This document shows positions 53,774 to 63,403 of a stretch of DNA of 64,000 nt, one piece after another. A program made the position numbers and the translations under genes. Position 1 is the stretch's first letter; every line of letters begins with the position of its first letter. The stretch covers positions 62,001 to 126,000 of the forward strand of contig CP017039.1 of assembly GCA_001717545.1 (NCBI GenBank), in the 5' to 3' direction. Below the pieces are notes generated by a model that ran no database searches, was not told the origin of the DNA, and saw only the letters and a program-made list of their open reading frames with translations. The stretch comes from Anaerolineaceae bacterium oral taxon 439 (GTDB lineage: Bacteria > Chloroflexota > Anaerolineae > Anaerolineales > Anaerolineaceae).

Positions 53774-54715
53774 ATGAAAGAAGAGCATGGTGTCTTAGTC
53801 GTCGGCAGTCTCAACCTGGATATCATTCAAAAGGTTCCCGCGTTTCCAAAAGTCGGAGAATCTCTTCCCGCGGAAGAAACGACGTTATGCGCCGGTGGAA
53901 AAGGCGCGAATCAGGCCGCGCAATGCGCCCGGCTGGGAATTCCGACTCGCCTGATGGGCTGGATTGGGAACGATCTTTTTGGAGATTTTCTCCTGAAAAG
54001 CCTGTCAATCCCGAACTTAGATCTGAGCCGCGTTAAACGTGTCGAAACGCTGACCGGACTCGGCGTCGTAAATACGCTGCCGGACAGACGATTGTTTGCG
54101 ATTGTATCGAAGGGGGCGAATTACGCCGGTCAGAAAGAGGATTTATCTGATCTCGACCAGCTGTTGAACGTTTCGAGTATCCTGGCGCTGCAACTTGAAA
54201 TTCCCGCAGATATCGTGACCCACTGTATTGGAAAAGCGAAAGAACAAAACGTGCGTGTATGCTTAAACGCAGCGCCAAATGTTCCGCTTCGTTCTTCAAC
54301 AATTTCCGACTGCGATTTTTTTATCGTAAACGAAGTTGAAGCGTCCTTTTATACTGGGGAACCCATCGAAACGCTGAATGACGCTATTCGATCGATCCTG
54401 CCTTTTGCGAAAACTCACCGGAACGTTTGTATTTTTACGCTTGGCGAAAAAGGCAGCGTTATCAGTGATGGGAACAGCGCGATTCATATCCCAGCTCATC
54501 CGACAAAGGTTATAGAAACAACGGGTGCTGGAGATTCTTTCATCGGTGGATTCATCAGAGGCCTTATCGACGGGTTCAGTATCTGGGACAGCGCAAAATT
54601 CGCTTCCCGCTGCAGCGCGGTTACGATCGGGCATATTGGCGGTATTGAATCTATGCCAACGTTTGAAGCAATGCGAACCGCGTATGAAGAAATCCGTGAA
54701 AAGAAAGGAGAATAA
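53774..54715 (+). CDS. rbsK: PfkB-family carbohydrate kinase (ribokinase-like)
   Basis: The protein has 313 residues from the ATG at 53774 (AAGGGGA eight bases upstream); the open frame to 53684 overlaps the permease. Ribokinase motifs are GSLNLDIIQKVP, CAGGKGANQAAQCARLG, the NEVEA region and the catalytic TTGAGDSFIGGFI near residue 255. It phosphorylates the imported sugar, probably ribose or a relative. It follows the permease by 40 bp. Confidence 0.88.
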   Translation: MKEEHGVLVVGSLNLDIIQKVPAFPKVGESLPAEETTLCAGGKGANQAAQCARLGIPTRLMGWIGNDLFGDFLLKSLSIPNLDLSRVKRVETLTGLGVVNTLPDRRLFAIVSKGANYAGQKEDLSDLDQLLNVSSILALQLEIPADIVTHCIGKAKEQNVRVCLNAAPNVPLRSSTISDCDFFIVNEVEASFYTGEPIETLNDAIRSILPFAKTHRNVCIFTLGEKGSVISDGNSAIHIPAHPTKVIETTGAGDSFIGGFIRGLIDGFSIWDSAKFASRCSAVTIGHIGGIESMPTFEAMRTAYEEIREKKGE

Positions 54716-54733
54716 TAAATCTTTAATCCCGCG

Positions 54734-54764
54734 ACATCGTTATAGCATATAATATTTACGATGT
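54734..54764 (+). promoter_or_regulatory. Inverted repeat around a TATAAT before the DeoR gene
   Basis: ACATCGT (54734-54740) and ACGATGT (54758-54764) form a perfect 7-bp inverted repeat around a TATAAT (54748-54753). This could be an operator for autoregulation by the DeoR protein encoded 18 bp downstream. Confidence 0.5.
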
Positions 54765-54782
54765 TAACTTTCGGAGGAAGAT

Positions 54783-55523
54783 ATGATCCCCTATGAACGG
54801 CGAATAAGAATTGTCCATGAACTAAAGAAACGAGAATTCTTAAGCCTGAATGAATTGATGGAAATCTTCCAGGACGTATCCGCGTCTACCCTTCGACGCG
54901 ATTTAAAAAGCCTGAGCGAAGACGGTCAAATCGATCTCATTCAGGGCGGCGCGGCAATTCGGATTTTTTCAACGTTCGATTCTCCGATCAGTTCAAGAAG
55001 CATCGTAAATATTGAGGCTAAGGATAAAATCGCGAAGTATGCGGCCAGCCTGGTTAAAGAAAACGACGTCGTTTATATTGATACGGGAACAACAGCGCTG
55101 AGTCTGATGAAATATCTTGCAAGTAAAAAAATAATCATTGTAACAACAAATGTATGGCTGCTGAATCATCTGCAGGGAGCAGTTGCCTCTTGCATCGTAG
55201 CGGGAGGAGAAGTCAATAAGGAAACCGCAAGCATTACCGGGCCTCAAGCGGAAGAGGCGCTCCGACAGATGTTTTTCGATATCGCCTTCTTGGGGACCTC
55301 CGGCGTCGACGCAATCGCCGGAATCAACACTGGCGATATTCGGGAGGCAAGTATCAAAAGAATAGTTAAAGGCAACGCCGCAAAGACCTACGTTCTCGCC
55401 GATAGTTCGAAAATCGGCGTTGCCTCCATGTATAAAGCCTTTGAAATCGGGGACTGCGTCATTATCACAGAAAAACGTCATGACCTGCTCCAAAAAGCTG
55501 GGAACTATCTTATAGCGGAGTAA
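54783..55523 (+). CDS. DeoR-family transcriptional regulator
   Basis: The protein has 246 residues. N-terminal DeoR helix-turn-helix (YERRIRIVHELKKREFLSLNELMEIF, ASTLRRDLKSL) and a C-terminal sugar-phosphate sensor domain (YIDTGTTALSLMKYL, FLGTSGVDAIAGINT, LADSSKIG). It likely represses the sugar operon until a phosphorylated intermediate is present. Two bases separate it from the ROK kinase start. Confidence 0.92.
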   Translation: MIPYERRIRIVHELKKREFLSLNELMEIFQDVSASTLRRDLKSLSEDGQIDLIQGGAAIRIFSTFDSPISSRSIVNIEAKDKIAKYAASLVKENDVVYIDTGTTALSLMKYLASKKIIIVTTNVWLLNHLQGAVASCIVAGGEVNKETASITGPQAEEALRQMFFDIAFLGTSGVDAIAGINTGDIREASIKRIVKGNAAKTYVLADSSKIGVASMYKAFEIGDCVIITEKRHDLLQKAGNYLIAE

Positions 55524-55525
55524 AG

Positions 55526-56585
55526 ATGAAACGGAACTTCGACGCGATCGGATTAGATATTGGAGGAACAAATCTCCGGATAGGCCGCGTCGACAGGGAT
55601 TATTCAGCGCGCGATATTGAAATCAGCTCCAGCCGCGAGATTTTTTCCAATGAGGACAGCGTCAGCAGAATATCAGCCATCATATCTGACTATATTTCAA
55701 CTTATCTCGGCAATAGGCAGCCGGCGTTCGTCTCAATCGGATTGCCGGCAGTCCTTAATAAAGATCGCAGCATCATCTTTTCAGCGACGAACTTTCCCGG
55801 ACTGAAAGGAAACTTTCTCGAAAAAATTCGCAAATCGTTAGCTATTCCTGTCATTTTAGAACATGACGCTTATTTTCTTCTGGCGTACGATATGCTTGAG
55901 CATGGCGTCCAGCAGACCTCAACTTGTGTCGGAATCTACTTCGGAACCGGATTAGGAACCGCTATTTTTCTAAACGGGATTCCGTATACAGGGAAAAACG
56001 GAACAAGCCGCCGAACTGGGACATGTATCCATTCCTTTCGATACGCGCCTTTGCAGCTGCGGAAATCAAGGCTGTATTGAAATGTACTGCTGCGGGAAAG
56101 CCCTGGAACAAATCCAAAAGAGTTTTTACAAAGAAACTGTTATCGCCGACATGTTCAATGCGCATCATAGCTCAAAAATATTGAGAAATTTCATTGGATA
56201 CATGTCGATGCCCGCCGCCGCGATCGCGAATATTCTCGATCCGGATCATATTTTTATTGGCGGAGGCATACCCAACATGATCGGTTTCCCTAAAACAGAA
56301 CTGGAAGCAGCGATTCGGAAGATTACCCGAAAGCCTTTCCCTGAATCAAATCTGTCAATTATCTTTTCAGATAACCGCGCTGAAAAAGGAATTATCGGTG
56401 CAGTTATAGAGGGTAACAGAAAGTTACACCTTCAAGCTGACAATGAAAAAAAAGTAAGCCCCCCACCCCCATTTCAAGCCTCCGTTTCCGGAAAGAAAAT
56501 CGCAGGCGCTTCCTCAAACGAACGCATGAAAACGTCGGATACGCGCCGGATCGCGTTCAGGTCGCCGACCGCCTCCGACTCATAA
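55526..56585 (+). pseudogene. ROK-family sugar kinase interrupted by a frameshift
   Basis: The first 162 codons read GLDIGGTNLRIGRV and IYFGTGLGTAIF, then break. After one extra C near 56008-56009 the frame resumes with AELGHVSIPFD, then CSCGNQGCIEMYCCGKALE (ROK zinc site) and IFIGGGIPNM. The downstream frame runs on to 56585, into the convergent HAD gene, because an 8-A run (56444-56451... region ending AAAAAGTAAG) stays in the wrong phase; with one A fewer a TAA would end it there. It should phosphorylate a hexose. Two homopolymer-linked breaks suggest sequencing error or recent decay. Confidence 0.85.
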
Positions 56586-57142
56586 ATCGCCGCGACAGGG
56601 AACCCGGCGCGCTTCGCCGTCGTCATCGCGTACAGCGAATCCTCAAAGACGACGCAAGCCTTCGCCGGGACGCCGAGCCGTTCAGCGGAAGTCAGAAAAA
56701 TATCCGGGAACATCTTGCTCTTCCCGACCTCGTCCGTCGTCAGCAGGAAATCAAACGCATCGATCAGATCCAGCCGCGTCAGCGCCTTCTCCGTATGCGT
56801 CCGCTCCGCCGCCGTCGCAACGCAGCAGGGGATCCCGCGTTCCCGCAGGGCGCGAACAAACGCGCGCACGCCCGGTTTCAACTCAAAAACGTTATCGAAA
56901 AAATAACCGACGCGGTCCAGGAATATATCGACGATCTCGTCAACGCTCTCGCTCAGGCCATACCGATCGATCATCATCTCCGCCGCCTGACGCAGCGCAA
57001 CCGGGCGCAGCGCCTCCAGGAACTCCGGATCGGGCTCGTAGCCATGCTCCCGCGCGTATTCGGCGCTGAGCCTGGCCCAGGTCCCCATCGAATCCAACAG
57101 CGTACCGTCCAAATCAAAAATTGCTCCGCGAATTTTGATCAC
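56474..57142 (-). CDS. HAD-superfamily hydrolase (phosphoglycolate phosphatase/beta-PGM type)
   Basis: The protein has 222 residues. Motif I GAIFDLGD-like (FDLDGTLLDSMGTW), a four-helix cap, motif II CVATAAERTHTEK, Lys in GKSKMFPDIFL and motif IV VFEDSLYAM. The cap and VFEDS pattern fit sugar-phosphate phosphatases or beta-phosphoglucomutase. Its end converges on the ROK kinase frame. Confidence 0.9.
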   Translation of the reverse strand: MIKIRGAIFDLDGTLLDSMGTWARLSAEYAREHGYEPDPEFLEALRPVALRQAAEMMIDRYGLSESVDEIVDIFLDRVGYFFDNVFELKPGVRAFVRALRERGIPCCVATAAERTHTEKALTRLDLIDAFDFLLTTDEVGKSKMFPDIFLTSAERLGVPAKACVVFEDSLYAMTTAKRAGFPVAAIYESEAVGDLNAIRRVSDVFMRSFEEAPAIFFPETEA

Positions 57143-57151
57143 AATCCTTCC

Positions 57152-57793
57152 TCACTCCACCCAATCCGCATGTTTCACCACCAGCAGCGTCCCGTCGCGC
57201 ACGGAGATCGACGCCGCCACGCCGGTAAATTCATTACTCAGTCCCAGCCACTCGCGCGCCGTCAGCGTTCGATCCGCCAGCGGATATTTCAGCCCGCTCA
57301 GCGTCACGCCCAGACTGCGCTCGCTCAGGCTGAAAATCGACAGCTTCCCGCGTTCCTCCGCCGGAAAATCGACGCGCTCGCTGATCATGACGAACAGCTC
57401 GGCGTCCGGTGTCACGATCCGCCCCAACGCGCCCTGCTCCCGAAGATAACGAAGCGCCAGGACGTTCGCGTATGAGTGATCAAAGCGGGTTCCCGTCGCC
57501 CCATACAGCGCGAATTCCCGGCAGCCCGCCTCCAATCCGCAGCGGATCGCAAGAATCAGGTCCGGATCGTCCTTCTCGCGCGGAACGACCCGGACGTTTT
57601 TTCCCTTCGGGACGAATCCGAGCGAATCGAAATCGCCGATTACCCAATCCGGCCGTAGCTTCCGCCGCCGCAGCGCGTTATATCCGCCGTCGGCGGCAAT
57701 CAAAATATCACCGATCCGGGGAGAATACGCCGCGCCGCGGCTTTCCCCTGATCCGAAAATCACGCAGCGCCGCGGCTCAGAACGCAGATTCAT
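57152..57793 (-). CDS. thiN: Thiamine pyrophosphokinase
   Basis: This 213-residue enzyme converts thiamine to thiamine diphosphate with ATP. It shows AADGGYNAL near 33, VIGDFDSLGFV near 51, REKDDPDLILAI near 72, and GATGTRFDHSYANVL near 97. Its start overlaps csoR by four bases. Confidence 0.92.
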   Translation of the reverse strand: MNLRSEPRRCVIFGSGESRGAAYSPRIGDILIAADGGYNALRRRKLRPDWVIGDFDSLGFVPKGKNVRVVPREKDDPDLILAIRCGLEAGCREFALYGATGTRFDHSYANVLALRYLREQGALGRIVTPDAELFVMISERVDFPAEERGKLSIFSLSERSLGVTLSGLKYPLADRTLTAREWLGLSNEFTGVAASISVRDGTLLVVKHADWVE

Positions 57794-58062
57794 TTTTCAA
57801 GCCGGTTGATCAGCGAGACGACTTCGTTTATCTTTTCGTCCTGCGCCGCCTCGTCCTCATGAAGAAAAGCGTCGCGAACGCAGCCGCGCAGATGCGCTTC
57901 CAGAATTTCCCGATTCGCCCGCTTTAAAATCGCCGTCGTCGCCGATAACTGCGTCGCGATATCCATGCAGTAGCGATCCTCATCAACCATCTTCAGAATC
58001 CCGTCCAGCTGGCCGCGCGCGGTTCGAATCAGGCTGGTAATCTTACCCCGATCCGCCTGCAT
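57790..58062 (-). CDS. csoR: CsoR-family copper-sensing repressor
   Basis: This 90-residue all-helical protein has the Cu(I) ligand set Cys32, His57 and Cys61 in the positions of CsoR (C-H-C). One base separates it from copA. It should bind the palindrome at 60701-60717 and release it on Cu(I) binding, so it regulates its own operon. Confidence 0.93.
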   Translation of the reverse strand: MQADRGKITSLIRTARGQLDGILKMVDEDRYCMDIATQLSATTAILKRANREILEAHLRGCVRDAFLHEDEAAQDEKINEVVSLINRLEK

Positions 58063-58063
58063 C

Positions 58064-60655
58064 TCACTTAAGGTCCCGGACCGAGACGACCTCGTACCCC
58101 GCGCCGGTTACCGCTCCGCTGAGGACCTCGTCCGCGACCGCCGCGCTCAACTCGACCGTAGCCGTTTTCGCTTCCAGATCGACCGCCGCCGACTTTACCC
58201 CGGCGAGCGCGCCTAAAACCGATTCGACCCGGGCTTTGCAGTGCCCGCACATCATCCCTTCAACAACCAATTCTTTTTTCATTCCTGACTCGCTTTCTTC
58301 CTTCGCTGATTTTACCGTTTCTCCCAAAGCTTCGTTAACGACCGCCGGAGCTTCGGAAGCCTCGATCCATTTCGGACGGAACCCGCGCAGCCGCAGCGCA
58401 TTCGTCACCACCGTCACGGAGCTCAGGCTCATCGCCGCAGCGGCAAAATCCGGGCTCAGCTTCCAGCCGAACAGCGTATAGAATACGCCGGCGGCCAACG
58501 GGATCCCGATCACGTTATAAAAGAACGCCCAGAATAAATTCTGACGAATCGTGCGCATCATCGCCCTGGACAGCTGCGTCGCGGTTACAACGTCGCGCAG
58601 ATCGTTTTTCATCAGCACAATATCCGCCGATTCGATCGCGATATCCGTTCCCGCGCCGATCGCGATCCCGACGTCCGCCCGCGCCAGCGCCGGCGCGTCG
58701 TTGATCCCGTCTCCAACCATCGCAACCTTCTTCGCCCGGCCCTTCGCGTCCGTTTCCGCCTGATACCGGCGGATAATTCCTTCCTTATCGCTCGGAAGCA
58801 CCTCGGCGATGACCTCATCGACGCCAACGACCCGACGGACCGCCTCCGCCGTCAGCCGGTTATCCCCGGTCAGCATCACCGTTTTCATCCCCATCGCGCG
58901 GAGATTCGCGACCGCCTGAGCGCTGGTCTCCTTAACCGCGTCGGCGCAGGCGATCATTCCCAGATAACGCCCGTTCGCCGCGAAATACAGCGGTGTCTCG
59001 CCCTCAGCCGCATACAGCGCCGCGTCGGAGATCGATTCCGGAAGCGCGATTTTTTCAGACGCCATCAGCCGTGCGTTCCCGCCGAGAAGCGTTCGTCCGT
59101 CCCGAACCGCGCGGACGCCGAAGCCGGAAAGCGCCTCAAACTCGCCGGACCTGTCCGAATCGAACGCAGCGCCCCGTTCAGCCGCCGCGTTCAGGATCGC
59201 TTTCGCGAATGGATGCTCTGAGAAGTTTTCCAAATATACCGCCGCCTGCCAGAGCTCGTCCTCGCTGACGCCGTCGGCGGCGATCGCGCGCGTTACCTTC
59301 GGACGCCCTTCGGTAATCGTTCCCGTTTTATCCAGAACGACCGTATCGACCTCATGCGCGATTTCGGCGGCATCCGCCGATTTAATCAGGATCCCGTTCA
59401 ACGCGCCCTGCCCGGTCCCGACCATGATCGCGACCGGCGTCGCCAGTCCCAGCGCGCAGGGACAGGAGATCACCAGAACTGAGATCGCGATCGACAGCGC
59501 GAATTCAAACGAATGCCCCAGAAGGAGCCAAACGATCATCGCGGCAACCGCAATCGAAATCACCGTGGGAACAAAAATTCCCGCAATCTGATCCGCCAAT
59601 TTCTGGATCGGCGCTTTCGAGCTGTTAGCGTCGCTGACGAGCTGAACGATCTGCGCCAGCGTCGTATCTTCGCCGACCTTATCGGCGCGGAATTTAAACG
59701 ATCCCGTCCGGTTCAGCGTCGCGATATACACCGTGTCGCCAACCGTCTTCTCGACCGGAACGCTCTCGCCGGTCAGGACCGCCTGATCGACCGCGCTCCC
59801 GCCTTCGAGAATCGTCCCGTCGACCGGGATCGCCTCGCCCGGCCGGACGACGATGACGTCGCCGACGACGATTTCTTCAATCGGAAGAACCGTCTCTTCC
59901 CCGTCCCGGATCACGGCGGCGGTTTTCGGAGCCAGGTTCAGGAGCTTCCCCAGCGCGTCGGTCGTCTTTCCTTTCGAAATCGCTTCGAGATACTTCCCGA
60001 CCGTAATCAGCGTGAAAATCGTCCCGGCGGATTCAAAATACACGTCCATGACAAACCGGTTCGCCTCCGCCGTTTCCCCCGCGCCAACCGCCCAGGCGAT
60101 TTTATACAGCGCGTAAATTCCGTAAATCGTCGCCGCCGCCGCGCCGATCGCGATCAGCGAATCCATGTTCGGCGATCCGTGCGCCAGCGTCCGGAAGCCG
60201 ACGATAAAAAACTTGCGATTGATATACAGGATGGGCAGCAGGAACAGGAACTGCGTCAGGACGAAAACGACCTGGTTCCCGTTTCCATGCAGCGCGGCAG
60301 GCAGCGGCAGGCCTATCATATGCCCCATCGACAGGTACATCAGCGGCAGCAGGAAACATATCGAAACGATCAGGCGCGTCCGCAGCGCATTGATCTCCGA
60401 GCGGACGATCGCCCCCGGATCGGCCTTTTCCAAGGCGGCCGTTTTCGCGTTTCGCGGCTTCGCGCCGTATCCCGCTTTTTCAACCGCCTGAACGACGACG
60501 GAATCGTCGACGGCGCGCTCGGAAACGATTGTCAGCTGGTTCGCGAGCAGGTTCACCGTCGCGCTCTCTACGCCGGGAAGCGACCGCGTCGCTTTTTCGA
60601 CAGCGGCTGAGCAGGCGGCGCATGTCATCCCGGTAACGGTATAAGTTTGTTTCAT
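58064..60655 (-). CDS. copA: Cu(I)-exporting P1B-type ATPase with N- and C-terminal metal-binding domains
   Basis: The protein has 863 residues. An N-terminal HMA domain ([14 protein letters not shown], Cys12/Cys15), eight membrane helices, the transport motif [11 protein letters not shown], phosphorylation site [10 protein letters not shown] and hinge [10 protein letters not shown] are all present. After the last helices comes a second HMA domain near the C-terminus ([15 protein letters not shown]). C-terminal HMA domains on CopA are unusual; this looks like a fused CopZ-type chaperone. It pumps Cu(I) out of the cytoplasm. Confidence 0.95.
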   Translation of the reverse strand: MKQTYTVTGMTCAACSAAVEKATRSLPGVESATVNLLANQLTIVSERAVDDSVVVQAVEKAGYGAKPRNAKTAALEKADPGAIVRSEINALRTRLIVSICFLLPLMYLSMGHMIGLPLPAALHGNGNQVVFVLTQFLFLLPILYINRKFFIVGFRTLAHGSPNMDSLIAIGAAAATIYGIYALYKIAWAVGAGETAEANRFVMDVYFESAGTIFTLITVGKYLEAISKGKTTDALGKLLNLAPKTAAVIRDGEETVLPIEEIVVGDVIVVRPGEAIPVDGTILEGGSAVDQAVLTGESVPVEKTVGDTVYIATLNRTGSFKFRADKVGEDTTLAQIVQLVSDANSSKAPIQKLADQIAGIFVPTVISIAVAAMIVWLLLGHSFEFALSIAISVLVISCPCALGLATPVAIMVGTGQGALNGILIKSADAAEIAHEVDTVVLDKTGTITEGRPKVTRAIAADGVSEDELWQAAVYLENFSEHPFAKAILNAAAERGAAFDSDRSGEFEALSGFGVRAVRDGRTLLGGNARLMASEKIALPESISDAALYAAEGETPLYFAANGRYLGMIACADAVKETSAQAVANLRAMGMKTVMLTGDNRLTAEAVRRVVGVDEVIAEVLPSDKEGIIRRYQAETDAKGRAKKVAMVGDGINDAPALARADVGIAIGAGTDIAIESADIVLMKNDLRDVVTATQLSRAMMRTIRQNLFWAFFYNVIGIPLAAGVFYTLFGWKLSPDFAAAAMSLSSVTVVTNALRLRGFRPKWIEASEAPAVVNEALGETVKSAKEESESGMKKELVVEGMMCGHCKARVESVLGALAGVKSAAVDLEAKTATVELSAAVADEVLSGAVTGAGYEVVSVRDLK

Positions 60656-60700
60656 GAAAACCTCGTTTCAAAACCCGGCGGTCCCTGTCTTCCCAGGGCC

Positions 60701-60752
60701 CCACCCCCGCGGGGTGGTGTGATTAGTATACGCTAAATCACCCGCCTGTCAA
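60701..60752 (-). promoter_or_regulatory. copA-csoR promoter with CsoR-type operator
   Basis: Minus-strand TTGACA (60747-60752) and TATACT (60725-60730) are 16 bp apart. A C/G-rich palindrome, CCACCCC (60701-60707) and GGGGTGG (60711-60717) around CGC, covers the expected start site. GC-rich inverted repeats like this are typical CsoR operators. Confidence 0.75.
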
Positions 60753-60785
60753 ACCGCCAGATTCCCTTTATTAAAAATCAATAAG

Positions 60786-62180
60786 TTACTTTTCCAACTT
60801 CGAAACCGCGTCCAGCGCCGCGTCCATCAGGACCTCCGACAGCGTCGGATGCGCGTGAATCGTCATGGCGATATCCGCCGCCTTCAGCTTCAACCGCACC
60901 GCCAGCGCAATTTCCGGAAGCAGCTCGGACGCCTCCGACCCGATAACCGTCCCGCCAAGAACGACGCCCGTTCCGGCATGGCAGACGAGCTTCGCCCAGC
61001 CGGCGTAATCGTCCAGGCCGATCGCTTTTCCGTTGGCGATGAAATCGGCCTTGCCGACGATGACCGGGATCCCGCGTTTCTCCGCTTCCGGCTGCGTCAA
61101 TCCAACCGCCGCGACCTGCGGAATCGAGTAGGTCGCGTGCGGAACCTGGTCGGGATCATATCCCGCCGGGCTGCGTCCGGCGATTTTCTCCGCCGCGATC
61201 CGCCCCAGCGCCGACGCGACATGCGCCAGCTGAATTTTTCCGGAAACGTCGCCGATCGCGTAAATCGATTCCACGTTCGTCCGCCCAAATTCACCTGTCC
61301 TGATCCAACCGCGCGAATCCGTTTCAACTCCGGCGTTTTCCAACATCAACGCTTCCGTATTCGGCCGGAATCCGATCGCGATCAGGACATGATCGGCATT
61401 CAGCGTTACCTCGTCCGCGCCGTGCTCAAGCGTTACCGACGCACCGTTTTCTGACGACAGCGCCGATTTCAGCTTATGGCCCGTCAGGACTTTGATCCCG
61501 CCGCGTTTGAACTGCTTCGTGAGTTCGACCGCCGCATCGGGATCGTCGCCGGGAATCAGCGTGGACATCATCTCAACAACGGTCGCCTCAGCGCCATACG
61601 CCGCCCAGACCGAAGCGAATTCAACGCCGAGCGCCCCGCCGCCAATCACGATCACCGACCTCGGAAGCTCAGGGCGCAGAATTGCCTGCCGATAGTTCAG
61701 GATCCGTTCGCCATCGAAGCGGATCCCGCCGATCTCCGCCGGACGGGTCCCGGTCGCGACGATCACGTTTTTCGCCGAAATCGCTTCCACCGTTCCATCG
61801 TTCATACGAACCGCCAGCGTATCCGCCGTTTTAAAAGAGCCTTCGCCGGCGTAAACGTCGACCCCCTTTTTTTTCATCAGCAGCCCGACGCCCTTGCTCA
61901 GGCGTTCGGAAACCTTACGGCTCCGCGCGACCGCGGCGCCGTAATCGAGCGCGGCATTTTCGAACGTGACGCCGAACGTCTTCGCTTCCTTCCGGACCAG
62001 GCGCGCTACGTCCGCGTTTTTCAGGAGCGCTTTCGTCGGGATGCAGCCGACGTTCACGCAGACGCCGCCTAACGTATCCTTCTCGATCAGGGCCGTCTTC
62101 AGCCCCAATTCCGCCGCCCGTCCCGCCGCGACGTATCCCCCCGGACCGCCGCCGATTACCGCCACGTCATATTGCTTCAT
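60786..62180 (-). CDS. lpdA: Dihydrolipoamide dehydrogenase
   Basis: This 464-residue FAD flavoprotein has the GGGPGGYVAA Rossmann motif, the redox disulfide CVNVGC (Cys41/Cys46), an NAD motif VIGGGALGVEFASVWA and the C-terminal His-Pro pair HAHPTLSE. It reoxidises lipoyl groups of 2-oxoacid dehydrogenases or the glycine cleavage system. No E1, E2 or Gcv gene is in the window, so its partners are elsewhere. Confidence 0.94.
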   Translation of the reverse strand: MKQYDVAVIGGGPGGYVAAGRAAELGLKTALIEKDTLGGVCVNVGCIPTKALLKNADVARLVRKEAKTFGVTFENAALDYGAAVARSRKVSERLSKGVGLLMKKKGVDVYAGEGSFKTADTLAVRMNDGTVEAISAKNVIVATGTRPAEIGGIRFDGERILNYRQAILRPELPRSVIVIGGGALGVEFASVWAAYGAEATVVEMMSTLIPGDDPDAAVELTKQFKRGGIKVLTGHKLKSALSSENGASVTLEHGADEVTLNADHVLIAIGFRPNTEALMLENAGVETDSRGWIRTGEFGRTNVESIYAIGDVSGKIQLAHVASALGRIAAEKIAGRSPAGYDPDQVPHATYSIPQVAAVGLTQPEAEKRGIPVIVGKADFIANGKAIGLDDYAGWAKLVCHAGTGVVLGGTVIGSEASELLPEIALAVRLKLKAADIAMTIHAHPTLSEVLMDAALDAVSKLEK

Positions 62181-62235
62181 AGCAAGTCTCCTTTTCGGTT
62201 AGGTTATGAACCGTACCGTTGATCCATTCTAAATT

Positions 62236-63360
62236 TTAATACAGCCTGTCCGAGCCGGGAATCTCCCCCAGCGCGGCGCCGTTATGAAGTACCGGCAGCG
62301 TCACAGTCAGCGCGTCGTCTTCAATTTCCAACGCCGGCTGGACCGGGTAAGGCTGATACGCGGACCGGATTCGCGTCATGCCGGTTCCAAATTTTTCAAT
62401 AATCCGCAGCCGGTGCAAAACTTCGGCGACAATCACATTTCGCAAAACGGAGCGCTGACCATGCAGACAGGCGTTTTTACTCATCCCCTCCGGCAGCCCG
62501 CCGGGAGACGTGACTTCAATCCGATTGGCGTACATCGCGATCCGAACTGCGGACGAAAGGTCATAGCGACGATGCGTTAACGCGTTGGCAACCGTTTCCC
62601 GATACGCGTCAAAGGGGATCTGGACCTTTTCAATGCGCCTCCCATCTTCAACCTCCTCGTACGGCGCGTACCATTTCCGGAACATATCTATCGCAGCAGC
62701 ATATTGCGTCAGGATCGACCGCGCGGATACGTCCCGCCGCTCCAGGAAAATCGAAATCGACGCGCCGAACCGAACGATATTCGTCGCAGGTTTCAGGTTA
62801 TGATTTTCGTCGGCAAAAAGTTCCCCGGCGATAGTGTAGTCGTTTTCATGGAGGAGGCCGAGGGATCGTAAAGAGTCCCTGGTTAATTTCGTCAAGCCGA
62901 TTTCGCGCTGCAGTTCGACTTCCAAAACGCGGAAGGATAATTTTTTCTCCGATGAAAGCTGCTGATCATATTCAATCGGAGTCGCGGAAAGAGATAAAGA
63001 CCGTAAACCAGCCGAATCCAAAGGAATCGAGGCCGTATGCCTCCGCTGATACGCTACCCCTTTATATAAATATGGCGCGTCGGAACCTTTTCGTACTTTT
63101 ACGCAAACGATCACCCTGCCGTCTGTTTTCTTCTGCTCAATTGAAAACTGAGGCCATGGAGCGATCGAATCGTTAATTTTCGTTTCTATTTGGAGCGAAA
63201 ACACGTCCGGATTTTCAATCCCGATAAGATCACCGTTATCCCGCACGCCGAACACAATTTCTCCGTCATGAAAATTTGCAAAAGCGCTGACAGATTTCAG
63301 AAAGGTATCCGAGTATTTTTCTTTGAACTCAACGGTCTGGCTTTCCCGATATTCCGGCAC
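62236..63360 (-). CDS. AlbA_2/Schlafen-type predicted transcriptional regulator with ATPase-like domain
   Basis: The protein has 374 residues from the GTG at 63360, with GGAGG seven bases upstream; the TTG at 63390 has no site. The N-terminal AlbA_2 domain has ESQTVEFKEKYSDTFLKSVSAFANFHDGEIVFGVRDNG. The C-terminal HATPase_c_4-like part has ALTHRRYDL, VTSPGGLPEG and EKFGTGMTRI. Such proteins are thought to regulate transcription or act in stress responses; the target is unknown. Confidence 0.85.
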   Translation of the reverse strand: MPEYRESQTVEFKEKYSDTFLKSVSAFANFHDGEIVFGVRDNGDLIGIENPDVFSLQIETKINDSIAPWPQFSIEQKKTDGRVIVCVKVRKGSDAPYLYKGVAYQRRHTASIPLDSAGLRSLSLSATPIEYDQQLSSEKKLSFRVLEVELQREIGLTKLTRDSLRSLGLLHENDYTIAGELFADENHNLKPATNIVRFGASISIFLERRDVSARSILTQYAAAIDMFRKWYAPYEEVEDGRRIEKVQIPFDAYRETVANALTHRRYDLSSAVRIAMYANRIEVTSPGGLPEGMSKNACLHGQRSVLRNVIVAEVLHRLRIIEKFGTGMTRIRSAYQPYPVQPALEIEDDALTVTLPVLHNGAALGEIPGSDRLY

Positions 63361-63403
63361 GGTTATTCCTCCGCTCTCCTTATTTACCAAAGGAGTAACA
63401 GGA

